Below are positions 43,735-52,472 of a DNA stretch of 64,000 nucleotides, one piece after another. The notes beneath the pieces are model-generated. The model saw only the letters and a list, made by a program, of their open reading frames with translations. It did no database searches and was not told the origin of the DNA. This DNA comes from Streptomyces sp. G44 (lineage in GTDB: Bacteria; Actinomycetota; Actinomycetes; Streptomycetales; Streptomycetaceae). A program made the translations under genes and the position numbers. Positions within the stretch are counted from its first letter, which is position 1. Every line of letters starts with the position of its first letter. Location: positions 62,001 to 126,000 of the forward strand of contig NZ_JAFEXF010000006.1 of NCBI RefSeq assembly GCF_016905445.1, written 5' to 3'.

Positions 43735-44358
43735 CTACGGGGACACGGGTGCGGGGGTCGTCGGCGCGTTGAGACGCAGCAGTGACATCTGGCCGTCGCG
43801 CAGCCGCAGTTCGGTGAGGGCTCCGTTGTGGAGCGCGGGGAACACACGCCGGTAGTCGGCGAGCGGAATGCCCAACTGGCGGCAGAGCAGGAGGCGTACG
43901 AGGGTGGAGTGGGCGACGACGAGGACGCGGCCGTCGGGGAACTCCTCGGCGAGGTCGGTGAGCGCCGCGCCGGCCCGCGCGGCGGCCGTGCGGGGGTCCT
44001 CGCCGCCGGGCAGGTGGTGGGCGACCGGATCGCGGAGGAACGCGGCCAGTTCCTCGGGGAACCGTTCGCGCATCTCGTCGCGCGTCAGCCCCTCGCCGCG
44101 ACCGAAGTCGACTTCGAGGAGCCGTTCGTCGATACGGGGCAGCAGGCCGAGCGCCTCGGCGGCGGGCGCGGCGGTGAGTCTGGCGCGGCTCAGCGGGGAG
44201 CTGGCCACGGCGTCGATCGGCTGTCCCGCGGCCCAGGCGCCGAGCTCGGCGGCCTGACGCCTGCCGCGTGCGGTGAGGGGTACGTCGGTGCGTCCGGCGT
44301 AGCGGTTGCCGTCGTGCCAGATGGTCTCCCCGTGGCGTACGAGGATGAAGTCGGTCAC
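43735..44358 (-). CDS. histidine phosphatase family protein
   Basis: 207 residues from GTG 44358, overlapping the preceding kinase stop (GTGA). The phosphohistidine site is LVRHGETIW, with ASSPLSRARLTA, the catalytic acid region LLEVDFGRGEG and a second His in VVAHSTLVRLLL. Members are phosphoglycerate mutases or small-molecule phosphatases. In an operon with two sugar kinases it may remove a phosphate or repair a wrongly phosphorylated sugar. Confidence 0.88.
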   Translation of the reverse strand: MTDFILVRHGETIWHDGNRYAGRTDVPLTARGRRQAAELGAWAAGQPIDAVASSPLSRARLTAAPAAEALGLLPRIDERLLEVDFGRGEGLTRDEMRERFPEELAAFLRDPVAHHLPGGEDPRTAAARAGAALTDLAEEFPDGRVLVVAHSTLVRLLLCRQLGIPLADYRRVFPALHNGALTELRLRDGQMSLLRLNAPTTPAPVSP

Positions 44359-45890
44359 TGGCGTGTCCTTTCCTGGCGGCCGGGGGTGCCGGTCGGGTGA
44401 GCGCGGGCCCGTTTCCCGGCGTGCGCGGCGACGGACGCGTCCAGCCAGCCCCGCTCGGTGAGCGCGTCGACGAGGGCGAGGTGGACGGGCATCCAGCGGG
44501 CGGTGCGCGCCGGGTCGGGGACGATCTCCTCGCCGACGCGGACCATGGCGGCCGCCGCGGCCCGCACGTCGACGCCGGCGGAGGTGGCGGCGAGGACCGC
44601 CATGCCGATGGCGCCCTCGGCCTGTTCGGGGACGCGGACGGGGCGGCCGAGGACTTCTGCGCGCAGCCTGTTCCAGTAGCGGTTGCGGGCGCCGCCGCCG
44701 GTGAGGGTGAGCGGGCCGTCGACGGGGGCGCCGATCAGGTCGAGGTAGTCGAAGCAGAGCCGCTCCAGGCAGGCGACGCCGAGGAGGTGGGCGTGGAAGC
44801 GCTCGGCTTCGCCCGCGGGCTCGCCGAGGAGGAACGGCCGGGCGTGCGGGGCGCGGAAGGGGAAGCGTTCGCCGCCGGTGGACACGAGTGGGTAGGCCAC
44901 CGCGTCCGTGTCCGACTCGCCGGCCAGGGCGGTGAGTTCGTCGAGGTCGGCGTCCGGGAACTCGCGCGCGAGGACGCCGGCGCCGCTGCTGGACGCGCCG
45001 CCCGGCAGCCAGCTGTCGCCGGGGCCGCGGTGGCAGTAGACGACGCCGCCCGGGTCGCGTACGAGATGGCTGCTGACGCCCTTGAAGACGAGGGTGGTGC
45101 CGAGTACGGAGTTCCAGGCGCCCGGGGTGAGGGCGCCCGCGCCGATCTGCGCCGCGCATCCGTCGGTCATTCCCGCGACGATGGCGGTGCCCTCGGGGAT
45201 GCCGGTCACGTCGGCGGCATCCGCGCAGACCGCGCCGAGCACGCTTGTGGGGCGTACCACCTCGGGCAACAGGCCCTGGGGCACGGAGAGTTCCGCGAGC
45301 TCCCGCTGCGGCCAGCGCTCCTCGGTGAGGTGATAGCCGGTTTTGAGGGCGTGGCTGGTGTCGCTCGGCACCTGGTGCCCGGCGAGCCGCCAGGTGATCA
45401 GGTCGGGCTGGTGGAGCAGCCGGGTCCCCGGGACCGTCGCCGCGGGTTCGTGGTCCAGGAGCCACAGCAGCTTGGGCAGGGCCCAGGAGGGCTGCATGGA
45501 GCGGTAGCCGAGCGTGTGCCAGAGGTCCGCGCCCGCCTCGTCGACGCGTACGGCCTGCTCGGCGGCGCGCCCGTCGTCGTACATCAGGCCGGGGGTGAGC
45601 GGTGTCCCCGACGCGTCGGTGAGGAGGATCGTGCCGGAGGTGCCGTCGATCGCGAGCCCGCGGATCCGGTCGGTGTCGATGCCCGACAGGGCCTCGCGGC
45701 AGGCGGCGGCGAGCGCGTTCCACCACTGCTCGGGGTCCTGCTCGTGGCGGTTGCCCTCGCGGTGGCCGGTGAGCGGCCGGGACGCGGCGGCGAGCACCTC
45801 GCCGGTGGAGTCAACGGCGACGCAGCGGGCGCTCTGCGTGCCGAGGTCGAGGCCGAGCCAGACGGCGTCCGGGGGCAGGTGATCAGGCAC
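44355..45890 (-). CDS. FGGY family carbohydrate kinase 2
   Basis: 511 residues from GTG 45890, with AAGGAG seven bases upstream; its first 8 bases overlap the end of kinase 1. WLGLDLGTQSARCVAVD is the phosphate-1 motif of the actin-like ATPase fold, AGMTDGCAAQIGAGAL the middle glycine loop, and LTLTGGGARNRYWNRLRAEVLG the adenosine motif. It phosphorylates a sugar or polyol with ATP; FGGY substrates include xylulose, ribulose, glycerol and erythritol. Not a copy of kinase 1, so two different substrates or steps are likely. Confidence 0.87.
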   Translation of the reverse strand: MPDHLPPDAVWLGLDLGTQSARCVAVDSTGEVLAAASRPLTGHREGNRHEQDPEQWWNALAAACREALSGIDTDRIRGLAIDGTSGTILLTDASGTPLTPGLMYDDGRAAEQAVRVDEAGADLWHTLGYRSMQPSWALPKLLWLLDHEPAATVPGTRLLHQPDLITWRLAGHQVPSDTSHALKTGYHLTEERWPQRELAELSVPQGLLPEVVRPTSVLGAVCADAADVTGIPEGTAIVAGMTDGCAAQIGAGALTPGAWNSVLGTTLVFKGVSSHLVRDPGGVVYCHRGPGDSWLPGGASSSGAGVLAREFPDADLDELTALAGESDTDAVAYPLVSTGGERFPFRAPHARPFLLGEPAGEAERFHAHLLGVACLERLCFDYLDLIGAPVDGPLTLTGGGARNRYWNRLRAEVLGRPVRVPEQAEGAIGMAVLAATSAGVDVRAAAAAMVRVGEEIVPDPARTARWMPVHLALVDALTERGWLDASVAAHAGKRARAHPTGTPGRQERTRQ

Positions 45891-47424
45891 GGTGCGCTCC
45901 TTCGGGGTGTGCCGTACGGGGATCGTGGTGTGCCGCACGGGGGCCGTGGGGAGGGGCGGCCCGCCACCCTGCCTCGCGTGCGAGGGTCCGCCAGGTGAGG
46001 AACGATTCGTAGAGCCGCGTGTAGTGGGCGGAGCGCTCCGGGTCCGGCTCCCACCTGTCGTGCATGCGCACGTACTTGGCTGCCGCGCTGTGCATGCTGG
46101 TTTCGGCGCCGCTGAGCACGAGGCCCGTGAGGAAGGCCCCCTTGGCGCCCAGTTCGGTGTCCTGGGAGCGGGCCGTCGGGACGCCGGTGGCATCCGCGAT
46201 GAGCGCGCACCACTCGGCGCTGTTGGCGCCGCCGCCGCACAGCCGCAGCTCCGTGACGGTCGTGCGCGAGGCGATGAGCGAGTCGCGCAGGACGAGCGAG
46301 AGGCCGTCGAAGACGGCGCGGGCGATGTCGGCGCGCGTGTGCTCCAGGCCGAGTCCCCAGAAGGCTCCGCGGGCGTGCGGGTCGAGGAAGGGGGCCCGCT
46401 CCCCCGCCGGGGAGAGATACGGCAGAAACATCAGGCCGCGGGCGCCCGGTTCGGCGGAGAACGCCAATGCGGCCAGTTCCGGCGGCCCTTGGAGGCCGAG
46501 CGTGCGGGCGGCCCAGGTGAGGACCTCGGCGCCGTTGAGGGTGGGGAAGGCGCGCAGGACGCGGTCACGGCCCTGGTAGGCGATGTTGATGCCGGACGGC
46601 TCGCCGCTCGTGTCGATGTCCTCGCGGACGATCTCCGTGCACAGCGTGGTGCCGAGGATGCCGCAGGCCTGGCCCGGGTTGACGACGCCCGCGCCGCGGG
46701 CGGTGGAGGCGATGTCGTACGGCGCCATGACGACGGGAAGCCCGGCGGGCAGGCCGAGTTGGCCCGCCGCCTCCGGGGTGATCTCGCGGACGCGCTCCTG
46801 CTCGCCGAGGACCTTGGGCAGCAGGCGGGCATAGGGGGTGAGGCCGAACAGGGCGACGATCCGCGGGTCGTAGTCGCCGGTGGCGTGGTCGAGGAAGGGC
46901 GCCGACGCGTCGGACTCGTCCGTGGCGGTCACCCCGGTCAGGCGCAGGAAGAGCCAGCCGGCGGCGGTCAGCGAGGCGGCGGAGCGGTCCAGGCGTCCCG
47001 GGTCGTGGGTGGCGAGCCAGCTGAGGAGGGCGTTGGGCATGCCGCTGCACGTGAGGGAGCCGTTGCGGCGGAACGCCTCTTCGAGCAGACCTTCGCGTTG
47101 CCAGCCGGTGAGGATGTCGCCCGCGCGCCCGTCGGACCACAGGATCGCGGGCCCGGTGGGCCGCCCGGCGGAGTCGACGAGCCAGGCGCCGTCGCCCTGC
47201 GCGGTGAACGTCACCAGCCAGACGGGGTCACTGATGTCGGACAGGACGTTGCGAACGGTGTAGACGACCGTGTTCCACACGGTGTCCATGTCCTGCTCGG
47301 CCCATCCGGGGTGGCGGCGGTGCACCTCGGTGGCCAGCCGCGAGACGGCCAGTTCGTTGCCCTGGTCGTCGAAGACGACCGACTTGATCATCGTGGTGCC
47401 GACGTCGATGGCGAGTACCGACAT
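45883..47424 (-). CDS. FGGY family carbohydrate kinase 1
   Basis: 513 residues. VLAIDVGTTMIKSVVFD (phosphate 1), MAPYDIASTARGAGVVNPGQACGILGTT (phosphate 2 region) and LRLCGGGANSAEWCALIADATG (adenosine motif) define the kinase. It opens four bases after the MFS transporter stop. With the RbtT/DalT/CsbX-like transporter upstream, a pentitol, pentulose or related polyol is the likely substrate. Confidence 0.87.
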   Translation of the reverse strand: MSVLAIDVGTTMIKSVVFDDQGNELAVSRLATEVHRRHPGWAEQDMDTVWNTVVYTVRNVLSDISDPVWLVTFTAQGDGAWLVDSAGRPTGPAILWSDGRAGDILTGWQREGLLEEAFRRNGSLTCSGMPNALLSWLATHDPGRLDRSAASLTAAGWLFLRLTGVTATDESDASAPFLDHATGDYDPRIVALFGLTPYARLLPKVLGEQERVREITPEAAGQLGLPAGLPVVMAPYDIASTARGAGVVNPGQACGILGTTLCTEIVREDIDTSGEPSGINIAYQGRDRVLRAFPTLNGAEVLTWAARTLGLQGPPELAALAFSAEPGARGLMFLPYLSPAGERAPFLDPHARGAFWGLGLEHTRADIARAVFDGLSLVLRDSLIASRTTVTELRLCGGGANSAEWCALIADATGVPTARSQDTELGAKGAFLTGLVLSGAETSMHSAAAKYVRMHDRWEPDPERSAHYTRLYESFLTWRTLAREAGWRAAPPHGPRAAHHDPRTAHPEGAHRA

Positions 47425-47428
47425 GGTT

Positions 47429-48772
47429 TCACGGTCCCTTCGTGATGGGCGCGCCGACGTTGCCGTCCCCGGCGCCGGCGGGCAGCGGCTGCGGCAGGCG
47501 GGCGGGCGGTGCTGTCTCCGGGGCGAGAGGCGCCGTCTCCGGGGCCGCGGTCCGCAGGGTGAGGGTGAGCAGCGCGCTGACCGCGTGGAATCCGGCGAAG
47601 ATCCACACGACGCCGCCGACCCCGAGCGGCCCGAGGAAGAGGCTGACGACGAGCGGGCCCACGAAGGCGGAGGCGCCCGCGCCGAGGTTCAGGGCGGCCA
47701 TGGCCTGCCCCTTGTGGGTGGGGGCGATGGCGGTCATCAGCGCGGAGAGCGGCACGTACCCGGACAGGGTCGCGCCGTACAGGACGGCGACCAGGACGCA
47801 CAGGGCGTACTGCGCGCCGGCCGTGGACGGCACGTAGTACAGGGCGAGGGTGGACAGGGTGCAGCCGGCGCCGCCGAACCAGGCGACGGTGGCGCGCCAG
47901 CCGACCCTGTCGCCGACGATCCCGAAGAGGAGGTTGGTGACGATGTTGGTGGCGAACATCAGGGCGAGCAGTCGCAGCCACCGCGCGTCGCTCAGGCCGA
48001 TCTCCTTGACGAACCATGTCGGGAGCATCACCAGGAAGCCGAACTGCGAGGCGGTGTTGAGCATTCGCACCGCCGCGCCCGCCCCCACCCGCGGCTCACG
48101 GCAGAGGATCGTGAGGCTGCCGACGAGACCGGCCAGGGGGCTCTCCCCCGGCGGTGCGAGACGTGCGGCGCCCGTGCGCTCGCGGACCAGGAGCAGCGGT
48201 AGAAGCCCGCCCGCGACGACCACTCCCAGCGCCGCCCAGAGGGTGCCCAGTTCACCGACGCGCGGGATCAGCACACTGGCGGTGAGCGAGCCCAGCGTGG
48301 GCAGCCCGGCCGAGAAGGCCGACCAGAACCAGCCCATGGCGCTGCCCATCTGCCGCGGCGGCGCCACCGCCGCGATCCATACGAGGAAGGCGTAGGCGAA
48401 GAGCGGGAAGGCGAGGCCGCGCAGCCCGTAGCCGAGGAGCAGCAGCGGGTACGCCTTGCTCGGGATCGCCACCGCCAGGAAGAAGACGTGCGTGACGGCG
48501 AAGGCGGTCAGGCCGAGCCACATGACGCGGCGCGGTCCCCACAGGTCGGACAGCGCCCCGGCGAACCAGGCGGCGACGGCACCGGTGATGCCGTACACGG
48601 TGAAGATCATCGCTACGCCGGAGGCGGGGATGCCGAGGCTCTCCAGATAGGGCGAGAGGTAGCCGGCCTCGACGCCGACGCCGGTCATGAAGATCAGGAG
48701 CCCCAGGTAGCCCCAGGAGAGGGCGGGCGGTATGCCCAGTCGTGTGAAGACGGAACTCGGGGTGTTCGTCAT
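47429..48772 (-). CDS. MFS polyol transporter, RbtT/DalT/CsbX-like
   Basis: 447 residues from ATG 48772, preceded by GGGGGAG. About twelve membrane helices. The start (LSWGYLGLLIFMTGVGVEAGYLSPYLESLG) resembles the RbtT/DalT/CsbX subfamily, whose members import ribitol and D-arabinitol. GALSDLWGPRRVMWLG is MFS motif A. First gene of the operon, so uptake of its substrate and DeoR regulation fit together. Confidence 0.82.
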   Translation of the reverse strand: MTNTPSSVFTRLGIPPALSWGYLGLLIFMTGVGVEAGYLSPYLESLGIPASGVAMIFTVYGITGAVAAWFAGALSDLWGPRRVMWLGLTAFAVTHVFFLAVAIPSKAYPLLLLGYGLRGLAFPLFAYAFLVWIAAVAPPRQMGSAMGWFWSAFSAGLPTLGSLTASVLIPRVGELGTLWAALGVVVAGGLLPLLLVRERTGAARLAPPGESPLAGLVGSLTILCREPRVGAGAAVRMLNTASQFGFLVMLPTWFVKEIGLSDARWLRLLALMFATNIVTNLLFGIVGDRVGWRATVAWFGGAGCTLSTLALYYVPSTAGAQYALCVLVAVLYGATLSGYVPLSALMTAIAPTHKGQAMAALNLGAGASAFVGPLVVSLFLGPLGVGGVVWIFAGFHAVSALLTLTLRTAAPETAPLAPETAPPARLPQPLPAGAGDGNVGAPITKGP

Positions 48773-48951
48773 GGGCTCCCCCTGCGGCGGTGGCGGCGGT
48801 GCGTGCGGGCAGGCCCGAGCTAACAGTTGGCCGAAATCTGACGTCAATCGCCCCGCGGACTTCTCGCGTGGGCGGGGGCTGCCGCCGTGTGACGACGGCT
48901 TGGCGCCCAGCCCCTCAGCTGTGCGAGGCCGCGGCGACCATGGGACCGCCG

Positions 48952-48988
48952 TGTGAGATCCATGAGATCATCACGCACGGATTTCACA
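48952..48988. promoter_or_regulatory. inverted-repeat operator between MFS operon and DeoR gene
   Basis: TGTGAGATCC, 17 bases, GGATTTCACA: arms match at 9 of 10 positions. The site lies in the 304-base gap between the divergent transporter and deoR-type genes, in an AT-richer patch. A likely DeoR operator governing both directions. Confidence 0.6.
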
Positions 48989-49076
48989 TGGCAGGGCAGG
49001 CCGAAAGCGCGGGAAGAGCCGGAAGGCAGGGGCCGGCGCGGCAAGCGAGGCCGGCCCGGAGGGCGAGGGGAACGGC

Positions 49077-49877
49077 ATGGCGACGACGGACCGGGGCCGG
49101 GACCGGGCTGATGTGCGCGAGGAGCGGCGCGTACACATCCGCGAGTCAGTGGTCGCGAACGGTTTCGTGCGCGCCGCGGACCTCGCCGAGGAGTTCGGCG
49201 TCAGCCTGATGACGATCCACCGCGACCTCGACTTCCTCCAGTCGCAGGGCTGGCTGCGCAAGGTCCGGGGCGGGGCGACGGGTCTGCCGTCGGCCCAGTT
49301 CCACGGCAGCGTCGCCGAACGCATGGCGACGATGGCGCAGACGAAACACCACCTCGCGCGCGCCGCCGCGCGCGAGGTGGTGCCGGGGCAGACGGTGCTG
49401 CTCGATGACAGCACGACGTGCCTGCGTCTGACGCGCCTGCTCACCGAGCGCACCCCGCTGACGGTGATCACCAACTCGCTGCCCGCCATCACCGCGCTCG
49501 CGAAGGAGCCCGGCATCTCCCTGATCGCCCTCGGCGGCAGCTACTTCCCCGCCTATGACGCGTTCATGGGCCTGCACACCGCGGACAGTGTCGAGGCGTT
49601 CCGCGCGGACGTGCTCTTCATGTCCACGACGGCGGTGACTCGCGGCCGTTGCTACCACACGTCTCCGGAGACAGTGCAGGTCAAGCGCGCCATGATGGCG
49701 GCGGCGACCCGTCGGGTGCTGCTCGCCGACCACACCAAGTTCGCCCGCGACGGCCTGTACGCGCTGGCCCCGCTGTCGGACTTCGACCTGCTGGTGGTGG
49801 ACGACGGCCTCGCGCCCGGGGAGGTGGGGGCGATCCGCCGGGGAGGGACGGATGTACGGGTGGTGCCACGGGCCTGA
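49077..49877 (+). CDS. DeoR family transcriptional regulator
   Basis: 266 residues. N-terminal helix-turn-helix: RRVHIRESVVANGFVRAADLAEEFGVSLMTIHRDLDFLQSQGWLRKVRGGA. The sugar-phosphate sensor domain (DeoRC) shows LLDDSTTCLRLTRLLTER, TVITNSLPAITAL, LIALGGSYFPAYDAF, VLFMSTTAVT and VLLADHTKFA. Such regulators respond to a phosphorylated sugar, so the inducer is probably a product of one of the FGGY kinases. Divergent from that operon. Confidence 0.92.
   Translation: MATTDRGRDRADVREERRVHIRESVVANGFVRAADLAEEFGVSLMTIHRDLDFLQSQGWLRKVRGGATGLPSAQFHGSVAERMATMAQTKHHLARAAAREVVPGQTVLLDDSTTCLRLTRLLTERTPLTVITNSLPAITALAKEPGISLIALGGSYFPAYDAFMGLHTADSVEAFRADVLFMSTTAVTRGRCYHTSPETVQVKRAMMAAATRRVLLADHTKFARDGLYALAPLSDFDLLVVDDGLAPGEVGAIRRGGTDVRVVPRA
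49349..49380. repeat. perfect intragenic palindrome in deoR-type gene
   Basis: CCACCTCGCGCGCG (49349-49362) and its exact complement (49367-49380) around CCGC. A 14-bp stem with a 4-base loop inside coding sequence. Possibly chance from Ala/Arg codons, possibly an mRNA stem. Confidence 0.8.
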
Positions 49878-50142
49878 GCGGACACCACCGCGCACGCCGG
49901 GCGGGGGTTGTGACGCCTTGCGATCCGCGGCGTCCTGCCGAAGAGGCCCGCGGGGCAAGACCACGAACGAGTGACACACACCGTTCGAGTGCATCGCCTC
50001 ACCTCCGGGACGCAGCCGGAACGGCTCCGCCCGCCAATAGAACATCCGTCCACGATCTGCCCCCGGGAAGACCGTTACGGAGCCCCGAACGGGGGCGTTC
50101 TTGGAGCACCAGTACCCCTCGTGCGCCCAGATGGAGGACGCC
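49878..50142 (+). promoter_or_regulatory. promoter/leader of leader-peptide and ABC exporter operon
   Basis: 265 bases with no other gene. CGAACG(N12)CGTTCG at 49964-49987 is a possible operator. A GCCCC/GGGGC mini-hairpin at 50082-50096 lies just before a stretch (50094-50142) conserved with the left-edge pseudogene copy at about 21-65. Conservation outside coding sequence suggests leader function. Confidence 0.45.
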
Positions 50143-50286
50143 ATGACTTCCGTACTCATCTCCGTGCAGCAATCACCAGAATTCGAACATCGGCGGCCTG
50201 CCGCACGCCTTCCCGCCTTCGGCAGGCGGCAGGTTGACGCCGCCGTCCGCCGCTCGGCACGACCGGATACGGGGTGGGCGGTATGA
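50143..50286 (+). CDS. 47-residue leader or precursor peptide upstream of ABC exporter
   Basis: ATG 50143 has GGAGGA seven bases upstream, and the TGA overlaps the exporter ATG (ATGA). The peptide is Arg/Ala/Pro-rich, starts MTSVLISVQQSPEFEHRRP and ends RSARPDTGWAV, with no Cys. The homologous decayed copy at 66-209 keeps the ribosome-binding site, C-terminal residues and ATGA coupling, which supports a real gene. It may be a substrate peptide exported by the transporter or a translational coupling leader; the sequence does not decide. Confidence 0.5.
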   Translation: MTSVLISVQQSPEFEHRRPAARLPAFGRRQVDAAVRRSARPDTGWAV

Positions 50287-52310
50287 GCGAGCCCACCGAT
50301 GCGTCCGCCGACAGCGTTCCGGGGCCGCGCACCACCCCGCCGTCTCCCACGCCCGCGGCCAAGAGCGTCGGATCGCAGGGCGGGTCTGGCCGCCTCCGCG
50401 AGACCGAGCCGGACGCCCTCTCGGAACAGCCCGCCACTGAGCCGCAGTTGCGGTACGTCGACCTGACCGGGAGCCGCGAAGCGGCCGGCCGCTCGATCCG
50501 GATGCGCGACATGGCCCGGCGCCTGCCCCAGTTGGTGCGCCGGTCGCTGGCTCTCGCCTGGCGGGTCGACCGGCGTGCGACCACCGGCCTCCTGCTGTGC
50601 CAGGCGGCGGCCGGCGTGATGCAGGCCTTGGGCCTCGTCGCCATCGCCGGTACCCTGACCGCGCTTCTGACCAGTGGTGACGTCTACCACCGGCTCCTTG
50701 AGGCATGGCCGTCCGTGGCCCTGCTGGCCACCGCGTCCGGAGTGCGGGCACTCCTGGGGATCACCGTCGGCTGGCTCTCGTCCCGGCTGGGGCCCCTCAT
50801 GTCCCGCGAGGCCGAGCAGATGCTGCTCACCGCCTGCGCGGAGGTGGAGCTGTCCGCCTACGACGACCCCGGCTTCAACCGTGACCGCGAGGCCGCCGAC
50901 CGCGGTGCCCAGGTCACCGGGGACCTGATCGACGAGGGGCAGGACCTGATCGCCTCGGCGGCGTCCTTCCTCGCCGGTGCCGCCGTGCTCGCCGGGGTGA
51001 GCTGGGTCCTCCTCCCCCTTCTGGTGGCGGCCAGCCTGCCGCAGGCCCTTGCCCAGGTCAGCGCCGCCCGGGTGCGGTACCTGGCGAACCTCCGCAGCAA
51101 CGGCGACAACCGGATGCTGTCGGTACTGCGCTGGCACATCTACACCAAGGACGCCGCCGACCAGATCAGAGCCGGAACCATGGCGGACTTCCTGTCCGGC
51201 CGGTACCGGCAGACGGTCGCGCGGATCAACCGCGAGGACCGGGCCGCCGCCGACAAGGGCGCCCGGATGTCCCTGGTCGGCGCGGTGTGCGGCGGACTGG
51301 GGTCGGCCCTCGTGTGGGCGGCCGTCGTATGGCTGCTGGCAGGCGGTCGCATCAGCGTCGGACACGCGGGGACAGCCGTCTTCGCGCTACAGACGGTGGG
51401 CCAGTCGGTGCGCGGGCTGGTGGCCGTCGGCGCCCGAGCCGTACGCACGGGCCTGTACATGGACGACTGGAGCGGCTTCCTGGACAAGGCCGGCGGCTTC
51501 CGCATGCGCCGGGGCTCGCACCAGCCGGAGCCGCCGGACCGGATCGAGGTCGAGTCGGTCAGCCACCGCTATGCCGGCAAGGAGCACGACGCGCTGTCCG
51601 ACGTCTCCCTCACCCTGCGCCGCGGCGAAGTCACCGCCCTCGTCGGGTTCAACGGCTCGGGAAAGTCGACCCTGTCGAAGCTGGTCAGCGGCCTCTACCT
51701 GCCCACGAGCGGGCAGGTGCTGTGGGACGGGGTCCCCATCGGCGAGGCCGAGCCGCAGAAGCTGTGGCGGCAGGTGGCCCTCGTACCCCAGGACTACGCG
51801 CACTGGCCGTTGAGCGTGCGCGAGAACGTGACCCAGGGGCAGCCCACGGCCCGCGGTGACGCGGCGGTGCGAGAGGCCTGCGAGGCGGCCGACGCCGACG
51901 AGGTCGTCGACAAGCTCCGCGCCGGCCTGGACACCCTCCTCGCTCGCGAGTGGCTCAACGGGGAGGAGCTGAGCGGCGGCCAGTGGCAACGCATCGCCCT
52001 CGCCAGAGCGTTCTACCGCGAAGCCGGGCTCCTGGTCCTCGACGAGCCGACCGCGAACCTCGACCCCCGCGCCGAGTTCCGGATCTTCCAACGGCTGCGG
52101 GACCTGGCACGGGACCGTGTGGTGCTGCTGGTGACCCACCGCATCACCAACGTGCGGGTGGCCGACCGGATCGTGGTCCTCGACGAGGGCAGGGTCGTCC
52201 AGGAGGGCACGTACGAGGAACTGGCCGGACAGCCGGGGCTGTTCAGCGAGTTGCTGTCCTACCAGGTCACGTCCGGCCTGGACGGCGAGCAGCAGGGAAC
52301 ACGCCCATGA
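50283..52310 (+). CDS. ABC exporter, fused permease and ATPase
   Basis: 675 residues from ATG 50283. An 80-residue Pro/Ser-rich cytoplasmic start precedes an exporter membrane domain of about six helices (about 95-400). The ATPase follows: Walker A GFNGSGKSTLSKL (about 456-468), signature LSGGQWQRIALARAF (near 562), Walker B LLVLDEPTANLD (near 582), H-loop LLVTHRITNV. Half-transporter that must dimerise. No C39 peptidase domain, so it does not cut its own cargo. Substrate could be a peptide or lipid. It is followed by a strong terminator; a decayed paralogue lies at the left edge. Confidence 0.88.
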   Translation: MSEPTDASADSVPGPRTTPPSPTPAAKSVGSQGGSGRLRETEPDALSEQPATEPQLRYVDLTGSREAAGRSIRMRDMARRLPQLVRRSLALAWRVDRRATTGLLLCQAAAGVMQALGLVAIAGTLTALLTSGDVYHRLLEAWPSVALLATASGVRALLGITVGWLSSRLGPLMSREAEQMLLTACAEVELSAYDDPGFNRDREAADRGAQVTGDLIDEGQDLIASAASFLAGAAVLAGVSWVLLPLLVAASLPQALAQVSAARVRYLANLRSNGDNRMLSVLRWHIYTKDAADQIRAGTMADFLSGRYRQTVARINREDRAAADKGARMSLVGAVCGGLGSALVWAAVVWLLAGGRISVGHAGTAVFALQTVGQSVRGLVAVGARAVRTGLYMDDWSGFLDKAGGFRMRRGSHQPEPPDRIEVESVSHRYAGKEHDALSDVSLTLRRGEVTALVGFNGSGKSTLSKLVSGLYLPTSGQVLWDGVPIGEAEPQKLWRQVALVPQDYAHWPLSVRENVTQGQPTARGDAAVREACEAADADEVVDKLRAGLDTLLAREWLNGEELSGGQWQRIALARAFYREAGLLVLDEPTANLDPRAEFRIFQRLRDLARDRVVLLVTHRITNVRVADRIVVLDEGRVVQEGTYEELAGQPGLFSELLSYQVTSGLDGEQQGTRP

Positions 52311-52421
52311 CCGTCCTTGGCGGCCCGGTACCCGTACGGGCGGCACCCTTGTCCGGGTGAGGTACCCGGGCCCGGGCAGTAGCCGGGAGCCGGAGGCTGC
52401 GCGGATCTCGTCCACCCGGTC

Positions 52422-52456
52422 GGGCGCCGGCTCTCGTGGGGAGAGAGCCGGCGCCC
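52422..52456. terminator. terminator hairpin
   Basis: A perfect 14-bp stem GGGCGCCGGCTCTC / GAGAGCCGGCGCCC with a 7-base loop, 112 bases after the ABC exporter stop and just before the convergent gene at 52473. Confidence 0.88.
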
Positions 52457-52472
52457 GCCACAGAGCGCGACG

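Noticed and set aside
43735..45726. 663-residue reading ending in the phosphatase
   Set aside because: The first 450 residues are a wrong-frame shadow of kinase 2; phosphatase begins at GTG 44358.
45883..47424. Kinase 1 as an autoinducer-2 kinase (LsrK)
   Set aside because: Shares only the general FGGY motifs; no lsr transporter or binding protein genes nearby.
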